The notes: generated by a model not told the origin, from the letters alone. A DNA stretch of 47,563 nt from Bacteriovoracaceae bacterium (GCA_017858255.1 JAFMBV010000019.1:1-47563), one strand, 5' to 3'; counted from the first letter of the stretch, positions 1-7,985 are shown. Program-made: numbers and translations.

Positions 1-535
1 CGTTATTTTAACTCTACTCTTCATTGGCTTGATCATGGTTGGCGAGAGACTTTTTGTTCTTAATAAAGAGGGCAATAAAATTAAAGAACAACTTAATAGT
101 ACACAAGCTCAAGGTGACAACCCTATTGCTCAACTTATTAGAGCATTTGAGGCCAACAAGGGTAAAGACCTTGAAACTCTTGAAATGAAGCTTGATGAGA
201 CGATTCTTAAAACGGCACCAATTTTAGAGCGTGGTATCCCGACAATTAAAATCTTGTCTGCGGTTGCTCCTCTTCTTGGTCTTCTCGGTACTGTAACAGG
301 TATGATTGCGACATTTCAGTCCATCACACTTTTTGGTACAGGTGACCCAAAGCTAATGGCAGGTGGTATTTCAACTGCTCTTATTACAACTGTTCTTGGA
401 CTTGTATGTGCGATCCCTCTCCTTCTCCTTCACAACGTTGTGTCGGCGAAATCAAAGGGACTTATTCAAATTCTTGAAGAACAAGCAGCTGGTCTTCTTT
501 CTAAACAAGTGGATGCAGGGAGTGCTAACGCATGA
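1..535 (+). CDS. ttpC: TtpC-like MotA/TolQ/ExbB proton channel protein (5' truncated)
   Basis: The reading frame is open from base 2 to the TGA at 533-535, so the gene enters from beyond the left edge and only about 177 residues are seen. The visible part has a membrane segment at the very start, a soluble stretch, then the conserved TolQ/ExbB core with the motif PLLGLLGTVTGMIATF and a final hydrophobic helix around LGLVCAIPLLLLHNVV. Two ExbB-type genes in a row followed by exbD, tonB and a TPR gene is the arrangement of the Vibrio TonB2 cluster, where the first ExbB-like protein is the long TtpC. By that analogy this is the C-terminal channel domain of TtpC, an inner-membrane protein that helps couple the proton gradient to TonB. 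The stop overlaps the next start (ATGA), implying translational coupling. A plain ExbB is the alternative; the missing N-terminus would decide. Confidence 0.75.
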   Translation, partial: VILTLLFIGLIMVGERLFVLNKEGNKIKEQLNSTQAQGDNPIAQLIRAFEANKGKDLETLEMKLDETILKTAPILERGIPTIKILSAVAPLLGLLGTVTGMIATFQSITLFGTGDPKLMAGGISTALITTVLGLVCAIPLLLLHNVVSAKSKGLIQILEEQAAGLLSKQVDAGSANA

Positions 536-1053
536 TCTTCTCTGTCTTTGAAACAGTAAGCGACTTTCTTGCCACCGGAGGCGACGTCTTAAAGGTTATT
601 TTCTTTACGACATTTCTCCTTTGGCTAATGATTTTGGAGCGTTCACTGTTTTATAAATTCCGTATGCCAGAAATCGTCAAACAACGGGTCGAAGAATGGC
701 AAAAGCGCAAAGATAAAAGTTCTTGGTTTGCTCACAGAATTAGAGAATGTGAAATTTCCAAGCTTAATCAAGAGCTCAATCAAAATATTGGCATCATTAA
801 GACTCTCGTGAGTCTATGTCCTTTCCTAGGTCTTCTAGGAACAGTGACTGGGATGATTGCTGTCTTTGATGTTATGGCGCTTACCGGAACAGGCAACGCC
901 CGTTTAATGGCCTCAGGTATTTCAATGGCGACGATTCCTACAATGGCGGGAATGGTAGCGGCTTTATCTGGGCTTTACTTTGGAAATCTTTTTGAAGGAA
1001 AGGCCAAAAAGGCTAAATCAAAAATTGAAGACCAAATGGAATTAGATTTTTAA
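532..1053 (+). CDS. exbB: ExbB-type biopolymer transport protein
   Basis: This 173-residue inner-membrane protein belongs to the MotA/TolQ/ExbB family. It has an N-terminal membrane helix (about residues 20-42, ending in a LERSLFY stretch), a cytoplasmic loop, then the family signature PFLGLLGTVTGMIAVF near residues 99-114 and a second pair of hydrophobic helices. It forms the proton-conducting stator with ExbD and drives TonB. The short length matches Vibrio ExbB2 rather than the classical roughly 240-residue ExbB. The start codon overlaps the upstream stop (ATGA at 532-535) and exbD starts 12 bases downstream, so this is the second visible gene of an operon. Confidence 0.9.
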   Translation: MIFSVFETVSDFLATGGDVLKVIFFTTFLLWLMILERSLFYKFRMPEIVKQRVEEWQKRKDKSSWFAHRIRECEISKLNQELNQNIGIIKTLVSLCPFLGLLGTVTGMIAVFDVMALTGTGNARLMASGISMATIPTMAGMVAALSGLYFGNLFEGKAKKAKSKIEDQMELDF

Positions 1054-1065
1054 TAGAGGTTTATA

Positions 1066-1473
1066 ATGAGAAGAAAAAGATTAGCTCAAAACAATGAAGA
1101 CACAGGTGTTGATTTAACACCGATGCTCGACGTTGTATTCATTATGCTTATTTTCTTTATTGTAACGACAAGTTTTGTAAAAGAAGCTGGTATTGAAGTT
1201 AGTCGTCCTAGTGCGGCGACAGCGGAAAAGAAAGACAAGGCTTCTATCTTTGTCGGTATTAGCGAAAGTGGCGACATTTGGATCGATAAACGAAAAATTG
1301 ATATTCGTTCAGTTAGGGCCAATATTGAGAGGCTTCATGCTGAAACACCAGAGGGTTCTATTGTCGTTCAAGCTGACAAAGGCTCTAAGACTGGAACACT
1401 TGTTAGAGTAATGGATCAAATTCGCGCAGCTGGAGTAACGGCGATTTCTGTTGCTGCAACTGGAGGACAGTAA
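1066..1473 (+). CDS. exbD: ExbD-type biopolymer transport protein
   Basis: This 135-residue protein is an ExbD/TolR family member: a short charged cytoplasmic N-terminus, one membrane helix beginning with the signature DLTPMLDVVFIMLIFFIV (about residues 16-33), and a periplasmic domain. The aspartate of the PMLDVVF motif is the proton-relay residue known in the family. The gene follows exbB after 12 bases with an AGAGG-like ribosome binding site, and tonB starts two bases after its stop. It acts with the adjacent ExbB proteins to energise TonB. Confidence 0.93.
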   Translation: MRRKRLAQNNEDTGVDLTPMLDVVFIMLIFFIVTTSFVKEAGIEVSRPSAATAEKKDKASIFVGISESGDIWIDKRKIDIRSVRANIERLHAETPEGSIVVQADKGSKTGTLVRVMDQIRAAGVTAISVAATGGQ

Positions 1474-1475
1474 GA

Positions 1476-2126
1476 ATGGTCTTACAAAAACAAAGCCACC
1501 TATATTTAACATCTTTGCTCTTAGGCGGGCCTGTAACGTTTGTGCTCTTTTTACTTATGGCCTACTTGGTAAGCCAACCCGCAGAGCTTGGTAAGAGCTC
1601 TGATACAGAAAACTATATTGATTTTGTAAGAAGCGTAAATAATAGCCAAGTCCAAACAAAGAAAAGACAACTGCCTAAAGAGCCTGAGAAAACAATTGAG
1701 ACTCCGCAAATGCCAAAGATGGCGATTAAGTCTCAAGTGGATGCTCCTGCACCAAAGATGGCCATGAATGTGCCTCTTTTGTCGAGTTCTCTATCTTTGG
1801 GAGATGGTCCTTATCTTGGTGGTGCTACTGGTGGAGGCGGAACGCAAACTGACCGCTCTGTTATGCCCTTGGTTCGTATCGAACCTCAGTACCCAAGAAA
1901 AGCAGCAATGACAGGTAAGCAAGGTTGGGTTCGTCTACAATTTGACGTTAACGCAGCTGGTGGAGTCGAAAATGTTGAAGTGGTTGAAGCACGGCCACCA
2001 CGTATATTTGATCAATCCGCAAAGCGTGCCCTTATGAAATGGAAGTATCAACCCAAGATTGTCGACGGCAAGCCCGTTGTGATGAAGGGTTTGAAAGTTC
2101 AACTTGATTTCAAACTACGACGGTAA
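1476..2126 (+). CDS. tonB: TonB energy transducer (TonB2 type)
   Basis: The 216-residue protein has one N-terminal membrane anchor (about residues 10-30), a short lysine/proline-containing periplasmic linker, a glycine-rich patch, and a C-terminal TonB domain. The domain starts with VRIEPQYPRKAAMTGKQGWV, containing the YP..A...G..G.V core, and ends in FKLRR. TonB spans the periplasm and transmits stator energy to outer-membrane receptors. The linker is short and lacks the long Pro-Glu/Pro-Lys repeats of E. coli TonB, fitting the TonB2 class. The ATG lies two bases after the exbD stop; its GGAGG ribosome binding site (1462-1466) is inside exbD. No TonB-dependent receptor is evident in this window. 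Confidence 0.9.
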   Translation: MVLQKQSHLYLTSLLLGGPVTFVLFLLMAYLVSQPAELGKSSDTENYIDFVRSVNNSQVQTKKRQLPKEPEKTIETPQMPKMAIKSQVDAPAPKMAMNVPLLSSSLSLGDGPYLGGATGGGGTQTDRSVMPLVRIEPQYPRKAAMTGKQGWVRLQFDVNAAGGVENVEVVEARPPRIFDQSAKRALMKWKYQPKIVDGKPVVMKGLKVQLDFKLRR

Positions 2127-2136
2127 GGAAAACTTT

Positions 2137-3369
2137 ATGTTAAATAAGGTTAAATTTATATTTATTGTTAGTGCACTCCTAGTTTTAGGAGTTCAGGCTA
2201 AATATACAGAAGAGCAGAAAAGAGAACTCCAAAATCGTCAACCTGGACTAACGTCAAAAGGTGTTCAAAGACGACTAATGCGTGCCAATGAACTTATTGT
2301 TCAGGACAACCGTAAAGGTGCCATTGAGATCCTTGAGAAAATGGCCGCAAAAACCAATTATCGTCCTTTTGAACTCGGTAAGATTTGGCAAACACTGGCC
2401 TATGCTTACGCTCAAAGTGAAAAATACGATAAAGCACGAAATGCCTTTCAAAAATCGATTGAAGTAAACGCACTTCCTTATAAGCCTACCCTTCAGTCAA
2501 TCTTTGCCTTGGCCCAGTTACAGGTATTAGCTGAAAAGTACGATCAAGCAGAGAAAACGCTTAGCGATTGGTTCTCATTATCAAAAGAAGAGAAGCCAGA
2601 TGCTTTTGTCTTTGCTGCAACTATTCAGTTTCATAAAGGTCAAAAGAAAAAGGCCCTTGAATCTATTCTTAAGGCCCTTTCCATCTCGAAAAAGCCAAAA
2701 GAAAATTGGCTTACATTTGCAGTTAGTCTTCTCTATGAAGAAGAAAGGTATAAAGAAGCTTCAGAAATGCTCTTTATGTTAGTAGAGCTCAATCACGGCA
2801 AAAAAATGTATTGGGCCCAATTGGCCGGTACTCTTCTTAATCAAAATAAAAGCATGGAGGCCTTAGCTGTTCTCGATCTTGCCATGATGCTAGAGCTTCT
2901 TGATCAAGAGGGAGAGATTCTAAATATAGTTAGTCTCTATCTTTCAAATGGACTTCCATTTGAATCAAGTATTCTTCTTGAAAAAGCACTCAATAAGAAA
3001 CTTCTTAAAAGAAATAAAAAGAACTTAGAGCTATTGGCCAACTCCCTAATTCAAGCGAAGGAATACGACAAGGCCATGGCCCCACTAGAGAAAGCTGCAG
3101 AGATGAGTGACGATGGAAAACTTTTTGCTCTAAAGGCCCGCCTCTTTTTAGAAAAAGAAGAGTTTAAGAATGCTATCAAGTTTTTTGACATGGCCTTAAC
3201 GAAAGGTCTTAAGAAGAAAATGACTGGTCAGGTCCTTGTAGAGAAGTCTGTGGCCCTTATTCAAATTGGTCAGCATCAAAAAGCTCTCCCACTCCTAAAT
3301 AAAGCACTTAACTATAAAGAATCACAGAAAATGGCACAGAACTGGAGGACATATATAGAGAAACTCTAA
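2137..3369 (+). CDS. Exported TPR protein of the TonB2 operon
   Basis: The 410-residue product starts at ATG 2137, behind a TAAGGAA ribosome binding site; an upstream in-frame TTG at 2104 lies inside tonB and is unlikely. A signal peptide of about 22 residues ends near VQAKY. The rest is helical with repeated tetratricopeptide-like patterns, for example AYAQSEKYDKARNAFQKSIE, QHQKALPLLNKAL and NAIKFFDMALTKG, spread through the chain. In Vibrio TonB2 clusters the gene after tonB also encodes a periplasmic TPR protein, so this is probably its equivalent and may scaffold the transport complex. Exact partners are not visible from sequence. I see no clear terminator directly downstream. Confidence 0.85.
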   Translation: MLNKVKFIFIVSALLVLGVQAKYTEEQKRELQNRQPGLTSKGVQRRLMRANELIVQDNRKGAIEILEKMAAKTNYRPFELGKIWQTLAYAYAQSEKYDKARNAFQKSIEVNALPYKPTLQSIFALAQLQVLAEKYDQAEKTLSDWFSLSKEEKPDAFVFAATIQFHKGQKKKALESILKALSISKKPKENWLTFAVSLLYEEERYKEASEMLFMLVELNHGKKMYWAQLAGTLLNQNKSMEALAVLDLAMMLELLDQEGEILNIVSLYLSNGLPFESSILLEKALNKKLLKRNKKNLELLANSLIQAKEYDKAMAPLEKAAEMSDDGKLFALKARLFLEKEEFKNAIKFFDMALTKGLKKKMTGQVLVEKSVALIQIGQHQKALPLLNKALNYKESQKMAQNWRTYIEKL

Positions 3370-3505
3370 CTAGGGCCAAAAAGACACCATGTAAATATTT
3401 CATATTTAAGAAGGCTAACAATTCCTATCATTTTGGAATATCCACGCCTATTTCACTCAAATTTATCCCAAATATTCGACAAGATCACTTTTCTTTAGGT
3501 AAAAC

Positions 3506-3523
3506 TGTGTAGATCAATACACA
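3506..3523. promoter_or_regulatory. Inverted repeat TGTGTA-N6-TACACA, candidate operator
   Basis: A perfect 6-bp inverted repeat with a 6-base spacer lies 58 bases before the ATG of the exported barrel candidate at 3581. Size and spacing resemble binding sites of CRP/FNR-type regulators (TGTGA-N6-TCACA), though the fifth and sixth bases differ. It is the only such symmetry I saw in this 211-base gap, which otherwise holds AT-rich sequence with no convincing promoter hexamers. Confidence 0.35.
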
Positions 3524-3580
3524 AAATTTTTGAAGTTCGTGCGGACAAACTTTGGAGAACACTTAATTAAGGAGATTTTT

Positions 3581-4537
3581 ATGACGATTAAGAAACTGGC
3601 CATGATAGGCTTAGCCTCTTCACTCGCTTTCGGCAACGTTGTTGCTCAAGAAACAACGGGTAGCGCAAGCACATCAACAACATCCACAGAAAAGACACTT
3701 GGCAACAAAGTAAAAGGTGATATTGACGAAGAAATCACTAACGCAAGAATGAGAGCTGCCAATGGATCAAAATCAAAAATTTCTGCCTCATTAGGCCTAG
3801 GATATACTGGTTCTTCACTTAAGAGACCATTTGACGGGATCAGACCAAACCTTTCTGGTACTGCCCAAGATCAAAGTTCTTCACAATTTAGTTCAAGTCT
3901 TTCTGGTCGTTATAGAATTAATCAAAGCCAATCAATCACTGCTGGTATTGGTGTTCAAATTCTTCAACCATTTCAAAAGAATGAAAACTTAGAAACAAAC
4001 AACGACAATTTAAAGAGAGCGAATGAAGTAAACATTCAAAACCCTTCAATTGCCTGGAGTTCTTCATATAAAATTGGAGATTACCAAGCTGCTTCTTCTG
4101 TTGATTACACTCAATTTACTAATGAAATCACAAAAACTGGTGGATTAGCTGGATACACTTCTCTGAATCAAACCTTTATGAAGTCTTGGGGAACATCAGG
4201 ATTTTCTTCAGGTATTGCTGCGAGTCTTACTCAGTACATCCTAAATTCAAACTCTAGTGAAGGTAACTCAAGAAGAGATTTCGGACTTTACCCAATGGCC
4301 GAATATCAAATTAATGATACTTTCGTAGCGAGAACAGTTTTTGGTTACTTTAACTACACAAACACTGGCCTTGATAGCGCAACTGCTTTTAGAAGAACTT
4401 ACGAGTACCAATCAATTGGTCTTGGTATTGTTGCTTCAAGAAATGTTTGGATTTACCCAAATATTCAATTTGTTCCTGATGAGTTAGAAGCTGGTTTCAC
4501 TAACGTATCTATCTCAGCGACAATCAACTTATTCTAA
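3581..4537 (+). CDS. Outer-membrane beta-barrel candidate, unknown family
   Basis: The 318-residue protein starts at ATG 3581 after a strong AAGGAG site. A signal peptide of about 22 residues ends in NVVAQE. A Ser/Thr-rich segment follows, then alternating hydrophobic/polar strands rich in aromatic residues and Asn/Ser/Gly. The chain ends in SATINLF, and a terminal phenylalanine is typical of outer-membrane barrels recognised by BamA. I do not recognise a named family. It sits alone between the TonB operon and L25, with its own terminator downstream and a symmetric operator-like site upstream. A role as a porin-like or structural outer-membrane protein is inference. Confidence 0.7.
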   Translation: MTIKKLAMIGLASSLAFGNVVAQETTGSASTSTTSTEKTLGNKVKGDIDEEITNARMRAANGSKSKISASLGLGYTGSSLKRPFDGIRPNLSGTAQDQSSSQFSSSLSGRYRINQSQSITAGIGVQILQPFQKNENLETNNDNLKRANEVNIQNPSIAWSSSYKIGDYQAASSVDYTQFTNEITKTGGLAGYTSLNQTFMKSWGTSGFSSGIAASLTQYILNSNSSEGNSRRDFGLYPMAEYQINDTFVARTVFGYFNYTNTGLDSATAFRRTYEYQSIGLGIVASRNVWIYPNIQFVPDELEAGFTNVSISATINLF

Positions 4538-4566
4538 TTTCTTAATAAATAGATCTTGAATATAAG

Positions 4567-4600
4567 AGGGGCTTCCAACAGGAAGCCCTTTTTATTTTTT
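4567..4600 (+). terminator. Rho-independent terminator
   Basis: A perfect 8-bp stem (GGGCTTCC at 4569-4576, GGAAGCCC at 4581-4588) with an AACA loop is followed by a T-rich tract to 4600. It lies 30 bases after the stop of the barrel gene and should end its transcript. Confidence 0.9.
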
Positions 4601-4757
4601 AAGGGGTAAATCTTGCCGATTATCTCTAAAAGTTTTCTATAAATCCCCCATCCCAACTCAGGTACAGAACCTTATTGCCCACTGCACGAAAAGCCCAATC
4701 CCTTGTTAACATAGATAAGGTAATATTCCGTCTTCTATGGAATACAAGGAGGTACTC

Positions 4758-5381
4758 ATGGAGCTTCAGCTCACCCCACGTGAAGAAACGCGATTAAATA
4801 GTAAAACAAGGGCCCACTATTTCTCTAAAGGGCTTGTTCCCGCTGCTGTACATGGCCGCTCAATTGACCCCGGCCCATGCTTTGTAAGCACTAAGCAATC
4901 AAAAAGTTGGCATAGAGGTTCAATGTTTGATGTTAATTGGAATGGCCAAAAATATAAGGCCTCAATTGATGAATTACAGTATGAGCCTGTAAGCCATAGA
5001 ATTGTTCACATTTCATTTCACCTCGTTGGTAAGAATGAAGTGACTCACATTGATATTCCAGTCAGAACAGTCGGCTCAGCTCCTGGAGAAAAAGAGGGAG
5101 GAATGGTTTCACTACAACTTGATTCTATCTCTCTTGAAGGGAAACCAGACAACATGCCAGAATATGTGGAAGTTGATGTATCTGCCCTACAAGTAGGTGA
5201 AAAGATCACTGTCGCTGACCTTACTCCTCCATCAGGATGTAAATGGTATCATCAAGATGAGGCCCAAGCAGTTGTGACATGTGCACACATCAGGGTTCAG
5301 CCAGTAGAGGAAGCACCAGTTGCGGCCGAAGCTGCACCAGAAACACCTGCTGCTGAAACAGAAGATAAAGACGCTGCATAA
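4758..5381 (+). CDS. rplY: Large ribosomal subunit protein bL25, Ctc/TL5 long form
   Basis: The 207-residue product matches the long form of L25 (Ctc, general stress protein). The N-terminal RNA-binding domain carries a GLVPAAVHGR motif (GxxPAVxYG-type) near residues 28-37. It is followed by SHRIVHISFHLV and then the Ctc domain with IPVRTVGSAPGEKEGGMV and VEVDVSALQVGEKITVADL. The C-terminus is an Ala/Glu/Pro-rich tail. It binds 5S rRNA in the 50S subunit. ATG 4758 is chosen because AAGGAGG lies just upstream, inside the longer frame that starts at 4737. The peptidyl-tRNA hydrolase gene that often follows L25 is absent; a terminator follows instead. Confidence 0.92.
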   Translation: MELQLTPREETRLNSKTRAHYFSKGLVPAAVHGRSIDPGPCFVSTKQSKSWHRGSMFDVNWNGQKYKASIDELQYEPVSHRIVHISFHLVGKNEVTHIDIPVRTVGSAPGEKEGGMVSLQLDSISLEGKPDNMPEYVEVDVSALQVGEKITVADLTPPSGCKWYHQDEAQAVVTCAHIRVQPVEEAPVAAEAAPETPAAETEDKDAA

Positions 5382-5402
5382 TCAGTATTGCTAATTATTA
5401 GG

Positions 5403-5431
5403 AAAGGGCCTTCTTACGGAGGCCTTTTTTT
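5403..5431 (+). terminator. Rho-independent terminator after rplY
   Basis: A 7-bp stem (GGCCTTC at 5407-5413 with GGAGGCC at 5418-5424, one G-U pair) and a TTAC loop are followed by seven T residues. It lies 21 bases after rplY. The T tract runs directly into the ribosome binding site of the next gene. Confidence 0.88.
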
Positions 5432-5443
5432 ATGGAGCTTAAC

Positions 5444-5866
5444 ATGTCTACACTATCCCCTTTCCATCTAGCACTTCCCGTAAAGGATATCCAAAAGGCG
5501 ATAGACTTTTACCACTCTGGATTAGGCCTTCCCTTAGGACGGCAAAGTAAAACCTGGGTTGATATTGATTTCTTTGGCCATCAAGTTGTTTTTCATTTGG
5601 CACCACAAGGGTCACCTCTTCATTACAATGACGTGGATAAACATGATGTCCCAGTTCCCCACTTTGGTGTTGTATTGGAGAAAGAGCAATGGCTTGAACT
5701 TTCAAAGAAGCTTGAATCACAAGGTATAGAATTTAAGATTAAACCTTATATAAGATTTGAGGGCCTTCCAGGTGAACAGGGCACCTTTTTCTTCATAGAT
5801 CCGAATGGTCTAGCACTAGAGTTCAAAACCTTCAAAAATTTAGATCAAATATTCGCAAAGGACTAA
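5444..5866 (+). CDS. VOC-family (glyoxalase/dioxygenase fold) protein
   Basis: The 140-residue protein has the vicinal-oxygen-chelate fold: an opening strand with a potential metal ligand in PFHLALPVKD, the helix KAIDFYHSGLGLPLG, a central PHFGVVL strand, and a closing FFFIDPNGLALEFKTF strand whose glutamate is the usual last metal ligand. Members bind a divalent metal and act as glyoxalases, dioxygenases or resistance proteins; the substrate cannot be read from sequence. ATG 5444 is preferred over ATG 5432 because GGAG (5434-5437) is well placed for it and because 5432 abuts the upstream terminator. It converges with the next gene, four bases apart. Confidence 0.85.
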   Translation: MSTLSPFHLALPVKDIQKAIDFYHSGLGLPLGRQSKTWVDIDFFGHQVVFHLAPQGSPLHYNDVDKHDVPVPHFGVVLEKEQWLELSKKLESQGIEFKIKPYIRFEGLPGEQGTFFFIDPNGLALEFKTFKNLDQIFAKD

Positions 5867-5870
5867 AAGT

Positions 5871-6773
5871 CTACAGGTTTGAAATTGCACCCTTGGCGAC
5901 ACCTTCATAGGCACGAACCATCACACTTTGAGATGCACCAACTTTGTCCTTAATAAGACGAGCAAAAAGCATAGAAAGGTTCTCGACAGTAGATTCTTCT
6001 GTCATAAAATAGACTTCATTTCCAGGTAAGCTACCTGAGAAATGGCCTTGGTTAGCTTCATAGGAAATTTTAACTTGAGGAACGCTAGGGTAACGACCGT
6101 GAGGTAATTCTGCTCCAGTCACTTTAATAATTTCTTCTTGGTTAGTTACATTTTCCCACTTACAAAAATGAATACTTCCTTTAAAAAGTTCGGTTGAAAG
6201 ATACTCTTCAAGGTCACGCCTTTCTTGTCCATTAACAAAAACATCTACGGTATTTTTGTGACCATGAAATAGTCGCTGACAATTACCATAATGTTCCTTC
6301 AAACCATGCGTATAATGAAAAGTTGGTTTTCCTTCGGGCATAGTCTCATCTTCCAGAGTTATTCTAATGGCAGAAACAGTTTCTGGCATTTCTTCTAGAA
6401 TTATTGTTTCTAAATAAGTCGCTATTGATTCCTTATTCACATGGTGAAAAGGTAGCTCACAAATCCCTTCTTTAGGACAATCATAAGTAAGCGGCATATC
6501 ACTAAGGCCATATTGAAAGTTTAGTTGAAAACGATCACCTCCAACCTCTTCGACTACACCTTTTGGTACAACCAAACGATGGTCACAATCACGATCGATA
6601 ATTTCTTTAACCTTCTTCTTTGCATAGCTGAAGTCGTAAACGACTCCCTCTCTATCCGTCTTTCCAATGAACTCTACGTGCACTTTAAGAGCATCACCAA
6701 CAATTCCTTGATGGTCGTCTAGGTAGGCATAATCTAGTACTGTTACATTTTTATAAAACAAAGAAATTTTCAT
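5871..6773 (-). CDS. Two-domain 6-pyruvoyl-tetrahydropterin synthase/QueD-like protein
   Basis: The 300-residue protein is about twice the length of QueD and is built of two T-fold halves. The first half keeps the second part of the PTPS signature, DREGVVYDF (residues 40-48) and the D64-H65 pair, but has lost the FxAAH and HGH zinc ligands. The second half carries FHYTH (His156), the GNCQRLFHGH motif (Cys165, His170, His172) and a closing EG-type strand (VMVRAYEG). The catalytic Cys and zinc site are therefore in one domain and the Asp-His relay in the other. Long PTPS-like proteins of this kind are known in marine gammaproteobacteria. It is divergent from folE2, which makes dihydroneopterin triphosphate, the family's usual substrate. 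Queuosine or tetrahydropterin synthesis are both possible. Confidence 0.8.
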   Translation of the reverse strand: MKISLFYKNVTVLDYAYLDDHQGIVGDALKVHVEFIGKTDREGVVYDFSYAKKKVKEIIDRDCDHRLVVPKGVVEEVGGDRFQLNFQYGLSDMPLTYDCPKEGICELPFHHVNKESIATYLETIILEEMPETVSAIRITLEDETMPEGKPTFHYTHGLKEHYGNCQRLFHGHKNTVDVFVNGQERRDLEEYLSTELFKGSIHFCKWENVTNQEEIIKVTGAELPHGRYPSVPQVKISYEANQGHFSGSLPGNEVYFMTEESTVENLSMLFARLIKDKVGASQSVMVRAYEGVAKGAISNL

Positions 6774-6876
6774 AAATATCCCCTACTTAAAGGCAGAGCG
6801 AGCTGATGTCTACGCATAAGTTCTTGCGTTAATTAACTTAACCCAATATAACAGAGTGAGTCCATTAAATACGGTT

Positions 6877-6893
6877 AAAAATAGCCTATTTTT
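6877..6893. promoter_or_regulatory. AT-rich palindrome between the PTPS-like gene and folE2
   Basis: AAAAATA and TATTTTT flank a 3-base centre in the 158-base divergent gap, 39 bases before the folE2 ATG. It may be an operator or part of overlapping promoters. A second short palindrome, GTTAATTAAC, lies at 6828-6837. No regulator can be named. Confidence 0.3.
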
Positions 6894-6931
6894 ACTAGAC
6901 AGTCACTTAGACGGAGAGCAAAGGAGCCCTC

Positions 6932-7909
6932 ATGCTAAAGCGAACTGAGTATAGCCACAATACTGAAGTCATCAATGCCAAAGAGGTAAAGGGTGACTAC
7001 AAAGATATTATAAATTGTGCAGTCAAAGACGAATCAGGTTTAAACGATTTTCAAAAACTTCCGAACACTCATGGTGTTGCCATTCCGCGCGTAGGAATTC
7101 AGAGATTTCGTGTTCCATTAAATTATAAACACGATGATGGCACAGTCATGAACCATGACACTGAAGCCTCAATGTTTGTTAGCCTAGATGCAGATAAAAC
7201 TGGTGTTAACATGAGTCGCTTTTGCCAAGTCCTCCAGGATGAGGCCAGTAAAAGTCCTGTTGATAACCTCTTTTTTAAAAGGGTTTTACGCCGTTTTAGA
7301 AGCGATTTAAGAGATTATGACACTGAAAAATTAATACCATCTGCAGAGCTAAATCTTTCTTTTAAGTATGCCACCAAACAAACCTCACTAAAAAGTGAGA
7401 ACTGGGGCTGGCAATATTACAATTGCGAATTAAAAGGAACAGAAAATCATCTTGGCGAAGTCGTGATGAGCTTAACTGTGAACTATGAATATAGCTCAAC
7501 ATGTCCGTGCTCTCTCTCTATGGCCAAGCAATATGAAGAAGATTACCGATCCGGGAAAACAGTCGAAGGTAATGGCATTGCGACGGCCCACTCGCAAAGA
7601 TCAAATGCCAAAACTCAAATTCTTTATAAAGTTGAAGAAGGACTATCTATAGAAGAACTTATCGCTCTTCTAAGAGAGGCCCTACCAACGGAAACTCAAA
7701 GCTTAGTTAAAAGACTTGATGAACAAGCTTTTGCCATACTAAACGGTGAAAACCCAATCTTTGTTGAACATGTCGCTAGGCGTTTAAGTCGTGCTTTGGA
7801 TGGAGAAAATCGCATTCTCGATTGGAATGTACAAATTGAGCACTGGGAATCCTTACATAGTCATAACGCAGTGGCTTATATTCAAAAAGAAAGACCGAAT
7901 CTTAATTAA
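6932..7909 (+). CDS. folE2: GTP cyclohydrolase FolE2 (type IB)
   Basis: The 325-residue protein is a type IB GTP cyclohydrolase, the zinc-independent alternative to FolE, converting GTP to 7,8-dihydroneopterin triphosphate. Visible features are the HGVAIPRVGIQRFRVPL strand near the N-terminus, the STCPCS motif with Cys191 and Cys193, the HSQRSNAKTQI stretch that follows, and ENPIFVEHVARRLSRAL near the C-terminus. The length is typical for FolE2. The ATG has AAAGGAG eight bases upstream. It is divergent from a PTPS-like gene, giving consecutive steps of pterin or queuosine-precursor synthesis. A strong hairpin terminator follows. Confidence 0.93.
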   Translation: MLKRTEYSHNTEVINAKEVKGDYKDIINCAVKDESGLNDFQKLPNTHGVAIPRVGIQRFRVPLNYKHDDGTVMNHDTEASMFVSLDADKTGVNMSRFCQVLQDEASKSPVDNLFFKRVLRRFRSDLRDYDTEKLIPSAELNLSFKYATKQTSLKSENWGWQYYNCELKGTENHLGEVVMSLTVNYEYSSTCPCSLSMAKQYEEDYRSGKTVEGNGIATAHSQRSNAKTQILYKVEEGLSIEELIALLREALPTETQSLVKRLDEQAFAILNGENPIFVEHVARRLSRALDGENRILDWNVQIEHWESLHSHNAVAYIQKERPNLN

Positions 7910-7917
7910 AATTCAAG

Positions 7918-7960
7918 AACTTACAGCACTTTTAGTATGCACCGTGCTGTAAGTTTTTGT
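7918..7960 (+). terminator. Hairpin terminator after folE2
   Basis: A perfect 12-bp stem (AACTTACAGCAC at 7918-7929 and its complement at 7944-7955) with a 14-base loop ends in a T-rich tail (GTTTTTGTT). It begins nine bases after the folE2 stop. Confidence 0.85.
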
Positions 7961-7985
7961 TATACCGGCTATAACCATTCATTAA

